Position numbers and translations under genes: made by a program. Below the pieces are notes generated by a model. The model did not search any database, was not told where the DNA came from, and saw only the letters and a list, made by a program, of their open reading frames with translations. Positions 16,662-24,703 of a stretch of DNA of 64,000 bases are shown one piece after another (the first letter of the stretch is position 1; each line of letters starts with the position of its first letter). This DNA is from CAVORB01 sp963736235. Its GTDB lineage: Bacteria > Pseudomonadota > Gammaproteobacteria > Chromatiales > Chromatiaceae. The stretch covers positions 62,001-126,000 of the forward strand of contig CAVTOR010000018.1 in the NCBI GenBank assembly GCA_963736235.1. The letters are read 5' to 3'.

Positions 16662-18797
16662 TCATGTCGTGCCTGTAGCGACCGTGTCGTCACATGGCCT
16701 CTTGCCCTCTCGAGGCGCGCCGGTGCCATAGCGTTCGGAGAGGGCCTGCAGCGCGCGCTCCTTGTCGACAAAGAAGCTTTCCTGGCCGAGCAAATCGATT
16801 AGACCGCCGTGTTCGAACACTCTGCGCACCTGCTGCTTGAGTCCGCTGAACACCAGCTTGACGCCGATCTTGCGCAACCGCGGAGCCAGCTCGCGTACTT
16901 TTTCTTCGCCGGTGGCGTCGATCTCGTTGATCCCGCTCCCAATCACGAGGATGGCGCGAGCCGCGGGATACTCGGCCAGCGCCTCGAGCAGGATATCCTC
17001 AAAATAGGCGACGTTGATGAAGGTAAGTGACCCGTCGAAGCGCACGGGGACAAAATGGCAGCTGACCGGCTTCAGCCCGTGGGTGCGCAACCCGCCCAGC
17101 GTACCGTCCGGCTTGCGCGCGACGATATCGGCACGCGGCCGCATCGTGCGGATCAGGAACCAAAGGACGGTGAACGCCACGCCCAGCAGAATCCCATTCG
17201 CCAGCTGAGGCGCCATCCAGAGCGTGGCGAAAAAGGTGATGACCCCGATTATCGAGGCCTGTGGATCGACCTTCCACGCCTGCACCAAGGGTTCGATGCG
17301 GATGAGGCCGAAGACGGCAATCATCACGATGACCGCAAGGGTGGCCTGCGGCAGATGATAGAGATAGGGCGTCAGGAACAGGAGAACCGCGACGACACCC
17401 GCAACACTGACGATCGCAAACAGACCCGTCTGCGCGCCCGTGCGCGCGGCGACCGCGGAGCGGGAGAAGGAACCGCTCACGGTGTAAGAGCCAAAGAAGC
17501 TACCGGCGATATTCGCGAGTCCCTGTCCAACCAGTTCCTGATTTGTATCCACTTTTTGGTGGGTCGTCACGGCGATCGCCTTGGAGATTGAGGTCGCCTC
17601 CATGAAGCCGATCAGGGCCATCACCAGCGCCGCTGGCAGGAGGGCCAGCATCAGGTCGGGCTGCAAACTAGGCGCGGCGAACTGCGGCAATCCCTGCGGT
17701 ATTTCGCCAACGACCGAACCGCCCCCCGACAAGGTGACCGTGTCGCCCGAAACTCCGGCAAATCGCCAGGCCGGACCGCTCGCGCCCCGCTCCGCCGCCT
17801 GATCACCGGCGACCAGAGTGAGTCCCCCACCCTCGCCACTAATACCTCGCAGCTGATAAGCGTAGAGCCGAATTTGGAGGGCGTCACCCCGCTCCTTGAG
17901 CTCTTCGAGCCGATAGCTGAGCACCTCAATCTGTGCCTGTGTCTCGGCACGCATCTCGGCACCGGCCTCGTCCGAGGCATCCTTCTCGGCGCGAAGCTGA
18001 CTGTTGAGCTCCGTCAGGCGATTGGTGGCGGAAACGATGTCCTCCCGCGCGTCCCGGTATTGCTCGATCTCGGCGCGCGCGACCGGATCCTCGATCTGCT
18101 CGAGGGGCACCGTCAACTTTTCCTCGAAACCGACCGCCCAGCTTAGGATGGTTGCAATGGCAACCGCAAACAAGACACCAGGTAGTCGCGGGGAGATGCG
18201 GCCCGTGAGCTTGATGACCACCCAGGTTCCAACGGCGAAGAGCAGTGTGGGCCAGTGGGTCTCCGGCAGTTGCTCTACGACATTCCACAGATCGCTCAAA
18301 TAGGAGTCGGAGCGCGGGAAGGGGACGCCGATCAGTTTGCTGAGGAGCGATAGCCCGATGATCAGGGCAGCGGCATTGGTGAAACCCACGATGACGGGAC
18401 TTGAGAGAAAGTTCACCACCACGCCGAGGCGGAAGAGCCCCAGGGCGAGCCTTAACACGCCCACCATCATCGCCAACATAATCGACAGCTCGATGAAACC
18501 AGGACTTGCCGGCGTGGCGAAGGGTATCAGGGCTGCCGCTGACATGAGCGACAGCATGGCCACGGGGCCGGTATGGAGCTGGCTGAGGGATCCCCACAGA
18601 GAAGCGATGATCACGGGTACGAAGGATGCGTAGAGGCCATAAACGACCGGCAGTCCTGCCAGCTGCGCGTACGCCATGCTCTGCGGCACCAGGACCAGGG
18701 CGACCGTAACACCCGCCGTGATGTCCCCCCGTAGCTGTGCCAACGAAAAGGGAAACCATCTCAAGAACGGAAAGAACCGTACGAGTACTGCCTTCAT
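16662..18797 (-). CDS. SulP-family anion transporter with STAS domain and a coiled-coil insert
   Basis: 711 residues. The N-terminal transporter core has the SulP signature (GDITAGVTVALVLVPQSMAYAQLAG) and many membrane helices; a cytoplasmic STAS domain closes the protein (FINVAYFEDILLEAL, VIGSGINEIDATGEEKV). Family members carry sulfate or bicarbonate by sodium or proton symport. Between membrane segments, residues about 225-365 form an extra hydrophilic block with a long heptad-like coiled coil (EIEQYRDAREDIVSATNRL) and a Gly-rich stretch that ordinary SulP proteins lack. Its place beside DAB, CPII and carboxysome genes favours bicarbonate; sulfate remains possible in a sulfur oxidiser. Confidence 0.88.
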   Translation of the reverse strand: MKAVLVRFFPFLRWFPFSLAQLRGDITAGVTVALVLVPQSMAYAQLAGLPVVYGLYASFVPVIIASLWGSLSQLHTGPVAMLSLMSAAALIPFATPASPGFIELSIMLAMMVGVLRLALGLFRLGVVVNFLSSPVIVGFTNAAALIIGLSLLSKLIGVPFPRSDSYLSDLWNVVEQLPETHWPTLLFAVGTWVVIKLTGRISPRLPGVLFAVAIATILSWAVGFEEKLTVPLEQIEDPVARAEIEQYRDAREDIVSATNRLTELNSQLRAEKDASDEAGAEMRAETQAQIEVLSYRLEELKERGDALQIRLYAYQLRGISGEGGGLTLVAGDQAAERGASGPAWRFAGVSGDTVTLSGGGSVVGEIPQGLPQFAAPSLQPDLMLALLPAALVMALIGFMEATSISKAIAVTTHQKVDTNQELVGQGLANIAGSFFGSYTVSGSFSRSAVAARTGAQTGLFAIVSVAGVVAVLLFLTPYLYHLPQATLAVIVMIAVFGLIRIEPLVQAWKVDPQASIIGVITFFATLWMAPQLANGILLGVAFTVLWFLIRTMRPRADIVARKPDGTLGGLRTHGLKPVSCHFVPVRFDGSLTFINVAYFEDILLEALAEYPAARAILVIGSGINEIDATGEEKVRELAPRLRKIGVKLVFSGLKQQVRRVFEHGGLIDLLGQESFFVDKERALQALSERYGTGAPREGKRPCDDTVATGTT

Positions 18798-19010
18798 ACC
18801 TTTGCTTTACATGCTCCCTTTACAGACATTTGCGCTTTCGCGCGGATTCGTTAGTTGAGCGATGTCGCAGGCTCAACAAACGGACGTTCAGAGCGAATCC
18901 ATTGCTCTTCGGTAATCCAGACCCGAATCTACGAGCTCGGACAGTTATCAGTGGCGCTCCTCTTTCGCCTCGCTCTGCGCACGCCTCGCCCACAGAGGCC
19001 AGGGCCCAAC

Positions 19011-20051
19011 TTATTTCGGACGGCTCTCGTCGAAGCGCTCCCGAGCGTTCTCGAGCTGGGCGCAGATGAGCGGCTCGCTCTCGATTGCGAACTTCAGGAA
19101 GGCCTTGGCGGGCAGCGACGGCTCCCGATTAAGGGAGTACGCAAGGAACCAACGCCGTTCGATTGGGAAGCCCTGGACATCGAGCAGGACCAGTTTCCCG
19201 CCGCCGCTCTCAAGTACAAGCGAGTGCAACGACAACACCGAAATGCCGAGCCCGCCGACGATCGCGTGCTTGATCGTCTCGTTGCTGCCAAGCTGCATGC
19301 GCACCCGCGGGATCACGCCCGCCGCCGCCAGCTGCTTGAGCGTCGCATCCCGGATGCCGGAACCCGGCTCGCGCAGAATAAAGGGCTCGTCGGCGAGACG
19401 CGCAATTGGAATATTTCGTTGGCCGGCGAGTGGATGATCCGCTCGGGCGACCATTACTAGCGGATTAGGGGCAAACGGAACGACCTTGACCTCATCACGC
19501 AGCTCGTGCTGCTGGCCAACCACGTAGAGATCGTCGTCGTGAGCCGCTAGTCGCTCCTGAAGCCGGTCTCGATTGGTCACCTCCAACGCGACGTCGATCC
19601 CGGGATGACGCTCGCAGAAGGCGCCGAGGAGCTCGGGCGCCACGTACTTGGCCGTCGTCACGACACCGAGGCGCAGACGCCCGCGCCGAAGGCCCTTCAG
19701 GTCCGCCAGCGCATTGTCCAGGTTGGCAAGGGCATTCAGGATGTCCCGACAGGCGGCGTAAACCGCTCGGCCGGCATCGGTCGGCTCGACCCTCCGACCA
19801 ACCTGTTGAAACAGGGGTGAGCCAACCGCATCGGACAGCTTCTTGATCTGCATCGACACCGTCGGCTGGGTCAAGAATAGCTCCTCGGCAGTTCGCGTGA
19901 AGCTCCCCAGCCGGACGATCGCCTCCAACAGCTGCAGTTGACGCAAGGTCGTGTGGCGAATGAGGTAGTCCGCACCCGCGCTGGGCGAGCCCTTACTACC
20001 AACGCCTACATCGGCCACAAGGGGGGATTCTTTCGACCTTCGCCCCGCCAT
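19011..20051 (-). CDS. LysR-family regulator, CbbR/CmpR type
   Basis: 346 residues: an unusual 30-residue N-terminal extension, then a winged helix (TLRQLQLLEAIVRLGSFTRTAEELFLTQPTVSMQIKKL) and a periplasmic-binding-like effector domain. LysR proteins of this type (CbbR, CmpR, CcmR) control Rubisco and carbon-uptake genes in response to metabolites. It lies between sulP and the carboxysome operon on the same strand as both. Two palindromes upstream of the cbbL promoter are plausible targets. The identity as CbbR is from context and overall resemblance, not from a diagnostic residue. Confidence 0.82.
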   Translation of the reverse strand: MAGRRSKESPLVADVGVGSKGSPSAGADYLIRHTTLRQLQLLEAIVRLGSFTRTAEELFLTQPTVSMQIKKLSDAVGSPLFQQVGRRVEPTDAGRAVYAACRDILNALANLDNALADLKGLRRGRLRLGVVTTAKYVAPELLGAFCERHPGIDVALEVTNRDRLQERLAAHDDDLYVVGQQHELRDEVKVVPFAPNPLVMVARADHPLAGQRNIPIARLADEPFILREPGSGIRDATLKQLAAAGVIPRVRMQLGSNETIKHAIVGGLGISVLSLHSLVLESGGGKLVLLDVQGFPIERRWFLAYSLNREPSLPAKAFLKFAIESEPLICAQLENARERFDESRPK

Positions 20052-20330
20052 TGGCTCAAACCCTATCCCGTCATACCAGTGCCGAAAGCTGTCAACCGGG
20101 CGAGGTAATTCGCCGACAACGGCCGCCTCGTAGATCGAGGTCTTGCATAACTGCGTGGAGCGTGTCTTGCAGGCACTGGCGACGACGGGGCCAAAACGCT
20201 GGTCCGAACATGGATTAGACGATCGCGGCTACGCACCGCCGAGCTCCGCCCGGTTGCCCTAGATCGGCGGGATGAATGCGGACACCAGCCCAGGAGACGG
20301 GCAGAAATTGGTGAATATCCCTGCGACTGG
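20052..20330. other. Gap downstream of the carboxysome operon
   Basis: About 280 bases between the LysR start and the last gene of the carboxysome operon. The frame open across it has no ribosome site and antisenses the McdB-like gene; I see no gene and no convincing terminator hairpin. Confidence 0.5.
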
Positions 20331-20564
20331 TCAGTCGGGCCATACGCGCCCAGCCGACTGAAAGGGATCTTTGGTGCTTGCTGCAGGGGCCTTGCTCCCA
20401 GTCCGCTTCGTCCCGGCGCCGGCGCTTCTTGCGCCAGTCCCGCCGGCACGGCTCGAAGGCTTCCGAGTCACAGTCGGCTTAGGTTTCGTGGAGGTCGCCG
20501 CCGGGGGCGCCGGCTGATCGCCGCTTGCCCCGACCTCGCTGATCGCGTTTTCATTCTCGCTCAT
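20331..20564 (-). CDS. McdB-like small protein at the 3' end of the cso operon (no adjacent mcdA)
   Basis: 77 residues, disordered and rich in Lys, Ala, Ser and Pro, ending in DPFQSAGRVWPD. The mcdB at 30664-30867 ends in DPYHYGRRIWPD, so the two share DP[FY]..[AG].R[VI]WPD at the extreme C-terminus, while their remaining sequence is unrelated low-complexity. A C-terminal Trp in a disordered protein is a mark of proteobacterial McdB, the adaptor linking carboxysomes to McdA. The ATG overlaps the acRAF stop as ATGA, so it is translated with the carboxysome operon. It is probably a second, orphan McdB-type protein. Confidence 0.72.
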   Translation of the reverse strand: MSENENAISEVGASGDQPAPPAATSTKPKPTVTRKPSSRAGGTGARSAGAGTKRTGSKAPAASTKDPFQSAGRVWPD

Positions 20565-20851
20565 GGAGATTCCTCTTCAGATGCACCGACCAAGGCGTCC
20601 AGGCGGCGCGCGAAAGCCGTCAGCTCCGGGGTCAGCTCCCCACTCTCCTCGTCGGCGAAAAGAGTCAGATTGACGTAGGTCCGCCCGAAGTTGAGGTCGG
20701 GATAGATGCCAGTCTCCTCCGAGAGCGCTGCCGCATCATCAAGAAATTCCCGGGCGGCCCCGTAATTGGAAAATTCCAACCGCCGCTCGAGCCGAAGCGG
20801 ACGCTCTCTTCTCTGCCAGCTTCGAAGCTGCGGGTAGTCAGAAGTAGACAC
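20561..20851 (-). CDS. acRAF, alpha-carboxysome Rubisco assembly factor (pterin dehydratase-like)
   Basis: 96 residues of the pterin-4a-carbinolamine dehydratase-like fold found in alpha-carboxysome operons, with the YPDLNFGRTYVNLTLF segment. In the carboxysome subgroup the protein lacks dehydratase activity and acts as a Rubisco folding or assembly chaperone. It overlaps the upstream bfr gene by 14 bases and the downstream McdB-like gene by four, so translation is coupled in the operon. Confidence 0.82.
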   Translation of the reverse strand: MSTSDYPQLRSWQRRERPLRLERRLEFSNYGAAREFLDDAAALSEETGIYPDLNFGRTYVNLTLFADEESGELTPELTAFARRLDALVGASEEESP

Positions 20852-21314
20852 GCTCGTCTCCGCCGCGACGCGGTTGGAAACCCAGCGTCACGAGCCAGTC
20901 TTCGATCTCGCGCGCATGTGCCGATTCCTCGCGGAACAGTTCCTCGAAGAAGGCGGCATTGACCCCGTCCCGGATACGCTCGCAGAAACGCATCGCTTCT
21001 TCGTACAAGCCGACGATCTCCGCCTCCAACACCAAGTCCTGGCGCAGCAAATCGATCAAATTCGACGCAACACCCGCCGGCTGCAACTGCGAGGCGTTGG
21101 GGGCAACGCCAAGGCCAAGCATTCGCTTGACGATGCGATCGGCGTGCTGCATCTCCTCCACTGTTTCATGTCGGAAACGTTCGGCTGCTTCGGCAAGGCC
21201 CCAGGCGTTACACAGGGCGGCCTGGGTCATGTACTGCTGAACAGCGGTAAACTCCAGGCTAAGCGCGCGGCCCAAGTACCCAAGGGTGCGCGGATGTATG
21301 CTTGCGTGATTCAT
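20838..21314 (-). CDS. bfr: Bacterioferritin-like protein of the carboxysome operon
   Basis: 158 residues of the ferritin-like four-helix fold. The di-iron ligands are visible in LEFTAVQQY, FRHETVEEMQHAD and EEFREESAHA-type positions (Glu...ExxH pairs). Bacterioferritin-like genes commonly follow csoS1 in proteobacterial cso operons; their function in the carboxysome is unresolved. It starts 164 bases after the second csoS1 gene and overlaps acRAF. Confidence 0.82.
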   Translation of the reverse strand: MNHASIHPRTLGYLGRALSLEFTAVQQYMTQAALCNAWGLAEAAERFRHETVEEMQHADRIVKRMLGLGVAPNASQLQPAGVASNLIDLLRQDLVLEAEIVGLYEEAMRFCERIRDGVNAAFFEELFREESAHAREIEDWLVTLGFQPRRGGDERVYF

Positions 21315-21478
21315 GTATCACCGACGCGGTACGCCCTCGCCCACGCCTGATTTCGATCCTGAATGCAGCGTCTGGCCCCCGAGGGGGGCGGCGCGCTACG
21401 ATCCTTCGTTGGGCCGGGCCCGTTGCTCGGAGGCCGGTTCCTCGCCACACGCGAGAAACCGGCAAGCGTCCCGCTTGG

Positions 21479-21784
21479 TCAGGCTGCGGAAGGCGACCCG
21501 GTCGGCAACACCAACTCCACCTCCTTGTGGGGACGCGCGATGATGTGGGCCGCGACCAGGCCGTCGCCGACCCGCTCGCAGGCGTCGGCACCGGCTCGCA
21601 CCGCGGCGTTCACAGCTCCGGTCTCTCCACGAACCAGAACGGTCACGTAGCCGCCGCCAACAAACTCGCGCCCGATCAGCCGCACCTCTGCCGCCTTGGT
21701 CATGGCGTCCGCCGCTTCGATGGCGGGCACCAGCCCTCGGGTTTCAATCATGCCAAGTGCAATACCCATGGTCTCGCTGGCCAT
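21479..21784 (-). CDS. csoS1: CsoS1 carboxysome shell hexamer protein (BMC-H), second copy
   Basis: 101 residues of one bacterial microcompartment domain; six copies form a hexagonal shell tile with a central pore. The sequence starts MASETMGIALGMIETRG and carries GREFVGGGYVTVLVRGETGAV, nearly identical to the copy at 21878. The C-terminal tail differs (ELVLPTGSPSAA). An AGGAGA ribosome site precedes the ATG at 21784. The pore-lining segment matches CsoS1A/B/C. Confidence 0.95.
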   Translation of the reverse strand: MASETMGIALGMIETRGLVPAIEAADAMTKAAEVRLIGREFVGGGYVTVLVRGETGAVNAAVRAGADACERVGDGLVAAHIIARPHKEVELVLPTGSPSAA

Positions 21785-21877
21785 ATCGTCTTCTCCTGTT
21801 GTGTCTAGGTTGGTTGACTATTCAGTGGTTGGGCGCTGACGGCACTCGCCGGTCGCCCGGTTTCGGTTATCATTGAA

Positions 21878-22186
21878 TCAGCTGGCGCGTTCCCGGGTAG
21901 CCGCCACCAGAACGGGCTCCAACTCATTGTGGGGGCGGGCGATGATGTGGGCTGCCACCAGCCCGTCACCGACGCGCTCGCACGCATCCGCTCCGGCGCG
22001 AACGGCCGCGTTCACGGCGCCGGTTTCTCCACGCACCATGACGGTCACGTATCCGCCTCCGACGAACTCGCGCGCGATCAGGCGAACCTCGGCCGCCTTG
22101 GTCATGGCGTCCGCCGCCTCGATCGCCGGAACAAGACCACGGGTCTCGATCATGCCGAGTGCAATGCCTGTCACTTCGCCTGCCAT
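21878..22186 (-). CDS. csoS1: CsoS1 carboxysome shell hexamer protein (BMC-H), first copy
   Basis: 102 residues from ATG 22186, chosen because AGGAG lies nine bases upstream; the open frame continues about 50 codons further but without BMC content. One BMC domain (TGIALGMIETRGLVPAIEAA, REFVGGGYVTVMVRG). It is paralogous to the downstream csoS1. Only two csoS1 copies are present, against three in Halothiobacillus. Confidence 0.95.
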   Translation of the reverse strand: MAGEVTGIALGMIETRGLVPAIEAADAMTKAAEVRLIAREFVGGGYVTVMVRGETGAVNAAVRAGADACERVGDGLVAAHIIARPHNELEPVLVAATRERAS

Positions 22187-22274
22187 CGTTGCTATCTCCT
22201 GCTCTAGGGTTCGCTTGCCGGCAGTGCCGCGCCGGTGCGTCGAATCGTATAAACCATTGCTGCCGTTTCTCCGC

Positions 22275-22577
22275 TCAGGCCGCGGTTGCGGTCCGGGGCG
22301 GTGCCTCTCGGGATGCGGCGGCGGATGTCTCTCCGCCATCCCAGTGATCGATGATCCCTCCGATGGTCAGGTCGGTGAGGATCGCCTTGTTACTCATGGC
22401 CAGTCGTCCGGCCGAGCCGCTTACCGTGAACACCCAGTTCCCGGCGCGGGTCCCCACCGGGTCCGTGGCAACCACCAGCTTGCCCCTTCCGTCCCGCAGG
22501 ACACGCAGGGCGCAGTGATCAAGCCCGGACACCCGGTAGGTGCAACAGAGGGTGCCGACCACCTGGCTGATCTCCAT
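22275..22577 (-). CDS. csoS4B: CsoS4B carboxysome vertex pentamer (BMC-V)
   Basis: 100 residues of the CcmL/EutN-type pentamer family that caps the icosahedral vertices. The characteristic GKLVVATDPVGTRAGNWVF and DLTIGGIIDHW segments are present. It lies nine bases after csoS4A. The Thr/Ala-rich C-terminal tail is longer than usual. Confidence 0.93.
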   Translation of the reverse strand: MEISQVVGTLCCTYRVSGLDHCALRVLRDGRGKLVVATDPVGTRAGNWVFTVSGSAGRLAMSNKAILTDLTIGGIIDHWDGGETSAAASREAPPRTATAA

Positions 22578-22586
22578 GCCGTACCC

Positions 22587-22835
22587 TCAGTCCTCCTGTT
22601 CCCAATCATCAATTATGCCGACGATGGTCAGATCGCTCGGGTATTCCTTGCTGCCGGCGGCTTCGCGCGCGGCAGAGCTGCCGACACAGATGACCCAATC
22701 CCCCGGCTTGGCGCCCACCGCGTCCACGGCGACGGCTTTGGTGCTGCCGTCCTGCACCACCTGTAGGTGCTTGTGCTCGAATCCGGGGATTCGGTTCGTG
22801 GACACCAGGGGTTTGAGGACCTTGACGATCTTCAT
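22587..22835 (-). CDS. csoS4A: CsoS4A carboxysome vertex pentamer (BMC-V)
   Basis: 82 residues from ATG 22835, one base after the csoSCA stop codon (TGA-C-ATG), giving the family-typical start MKIVKVLKPLVSTNRIPG. The pentamer signature is DAVGAKPGDWVICVGSSAARE and DLTIVGIIDDW. With CsoS4B it closes the shell; loss of both leads to leaky carboxysomes in model organisms. Confidence 0.95.
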   Translation of the reverse strand: MKIVKVLKPLVSTNRIPGFEHKHLQVVQDGSTKAVAVDAVGAKPGDWVICVGSSAAREAAGSKEYPSDLTIVGIIDDWEQED

Positions 22836-22836
22836 G

Positions 22837-24630
22837 TCAGTGCCCCGCCCGCGCCGCCTCAAGCGTGGACCCGACGATCTCGATCGGGTTGGCGGCGTCG
22901 CAGTCGCGCACTACCCGTAATACGTGCAGAAAGCCTTTGGCGCGCAGTTCCGGGTAGCGGGCGGCGAGCGCGTCGGCGATGCGGTTGCAGTGACCCACTG
23001 AGCGTTCCCGGGCGCCGGGGACGCCACCGTGATAGTCGTGACGGACCACAACGGGCACCGGTAGGCCGTGATTGACATTCAGGCCGGTGAAAATCTTTAT
23101 CCCGACGTCCAGGTCGGCCGCGCCTTCCTCCACCGTGGTGAGATAGGCGAAATAGGTTAGGTTGCGCAGCTGGATCTCTTCAAAGCCGACGCCGGCCCCA
23201 ATGAAACGCTCGGCGTGACCGATGTCCTGGAAGCGGCCGCCGTGGACCTGGCGTACGAGGTCGATCTGGGAGATGTTGTTCTCGATTAGTCGGGCGATCA
23301 GGGTCACCATGCCGTCGCTCGGCATCCCGGCGCTGCCCTCGGACACGCTGGCTCGCACCAGGTTCGCCAAGTGCTCGCGCGCGTGGAGCCGCGTCATGCG
23401 CACAGTCTCGTCGTAGACCTGGCGGGCGTCCAGCCAACAGTCGAGATCACACGTCCCCGAGGCGTCCGGAACGTGCACCCGGATGGTATCCGTGTCCGTG
23501 TCCATGCCGATCAGCAGCAGATCCACGGAGGCGCCACAGCAAAAGCCGTTCTCGACGGCCTGGCGAAAGCCTACGAGGCGTTCCCAGCCAGCTCGGGCGG
23601 CGGCCTCGTCGTCGGATCCGTGGGCGGCGCAGCCCTGGTGGCTGGGATCCCCGGAGCTGAAGTGATACAGCACCATCTTGAGATAACGCGTTGGTCCGTC
23701 CGCCGTGTTTGGGACGCCCTCGCGGAATCGCCGGAGCTCGGTCTCAACCCACTTCTCCACCGTGTTCTCGATGTCGAACAGGGCGCCGGCGTAGCTCTTG
23801 CGTCGCACGTTGCCGTAGGGCAGGCGTAGAACGTAGCTGATGGCGTGGGCCAGACGACCGTCGGCGCAGGGCGTAACGTCCATCAGGTGGAAGCCGCAGT
23901 CCAGTAGGAACTGCTGAAAGGTCGGGTCGTCACGGCCCCCCAAGGGATCGCAGGTGTAGAACTCGTCGCTGACCTGGCGATAATTCTCGAATACCACCCA
24001 GGCGAACAGCCGTCGCATGTCGAGGCCCGTAATCCAGGCGTCGTCAAGCAGATGGCCTGGCAGCTCTATGCCGAGCTCCTCCTGGGCGATACGCTTGGCT
24101 CTATTCGTGAAGTCCGGCTTGCAGCGGTGGCTGGCAATCTGCTTGAGCACCGTGACAATGCGGTCGAATGAGCCCTTGACCCCCTGTTCGTAGACCACGA
24201 GCCGAGCGTTGGCATCGGCGTCGGTGAGCGGATGGGTCGCGCCCACGGGGGCGCCGGCCATTGGGTTCGCGTCCGGGTCCGGACGCACCTTCCGGTCAAG
24301 GTCCGTGCAGCTGATTTTCGTGGCCGCCCCGGTCTCGACACGCAGGCCCATGGCGGCTGCACGGAATGCCTGCAGACCGGGTGCCTTCGGCCGCGGTGGA
24401 CGTATTGGACGGGTCGGCCCGGCCTTGGCCGGTGCCGGCGTGCCACGACGACCGTTCTGGAGCGCCTCCGGTAAAGAAGCGGGCTCGGCGCGGACCGGCT
24501 CGACCGGGCGCGAAACCGCGGCCGTCCGTACCAGCGCGACCCCGGCGCCACGGGACTGGAACCCGCGGGGCGAGGTCACCCGGCTACGTCCGGCTTGTCG
24601 GCCTTTTGCTTTTCGGCTCAGGGTCGGCAT
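22837..24630 (-). CDS. csoSCA: Carboxysomal carbonic anhydrase CsoSCA
   Basis: 597 residues; it dehydrates bicarbonate to CO2 inside the shell. The zinc ligands are visible at Cys255 (PCADGR), His323 (YHFSSG) and Cys334 (SHQGC). The spacings of 68 and 11 residues match the C173/H242/C253 pattern of the Halothiobacillus enzyme, and the Asp/Arg dyad follows in CADGR. The basic, disordered N-terminal region of about 130 residues is longer than in Halothiobacillus (about 514 in total); in that enzyme the N-terminus recruits it to Rubisco. It lies between csoS2 and csoS4A. Confidence 0.94.
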   Translation of the reverse strand: MPTLSRKAKGRQAGRSRVTSPRGFQSRGAGVALVRTAAVSRPVEPVRAEPASLPEALQNGRRGTPAPAKAGPTRPIRPPRPKAPGLQAFRAAAMGLRVETGAATKISCTDLDRKVRPDPDANPMAGAPVGATHPLTDADANARLVVYEQGVKGSFDRIVTVLKQIASHRCKPDFTNRAKRIAQEELGIELPGHLLDDAWITGLDMRRLFAWVVFENYRQVSDEFYTCDPLGGRDDPTFQQFLLDCGFHLMDVTPCADGRLAHAISYVLRLPYGNVRRKSYAGALFDIENTVEKWVETELRRFREGVPNTADGPTRYLKMVLYHFSSGDPSHQGCAAHGSDDEAAARAGWERLVGFRQAVENGFCCGASVDLLLIGMDTDTDTIRVHVPDASGTCDLDCWLDARQVYDETVRMTRLHAREHLANLVRASVSEGSAGMPSDGMVTLIARLIENNISQIDLVRQVHGGRFQDIGHAERFIGAGVGFEEIQLRNLTYFAYLTTVEEGAADLDVGIKIFTGLNVNHGLPVPVVVRHDYHGGVPGARERSVGHCNRIADALAARYPELRAKGFLHVLRVVRDCDAANPIEIVGSTLEAARAGH

Positions 24631-24703
24631 GATTCCGCTATCACTCGCTTACGACTGGCTTCAGTGCTGCTGTCGGTCGCTGTATCTCGAAGTTCGGGCC
24701 GTC

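Noticed and set aside
20063..20449. 128-codon minus-strand frame after the cso operon
   Set aside because: Overlaps the McdB-like gene in another frame, no ribosome site; the McdB-like frame has operon coupling and a shared C-terminal motif.
21479..22186. The two csoS1 genes as a recent tandem duplication with mobile ends
   Set aside because: Multiple csoS1 copies are normal in cso operons; no terminal repeats or transposase are present.
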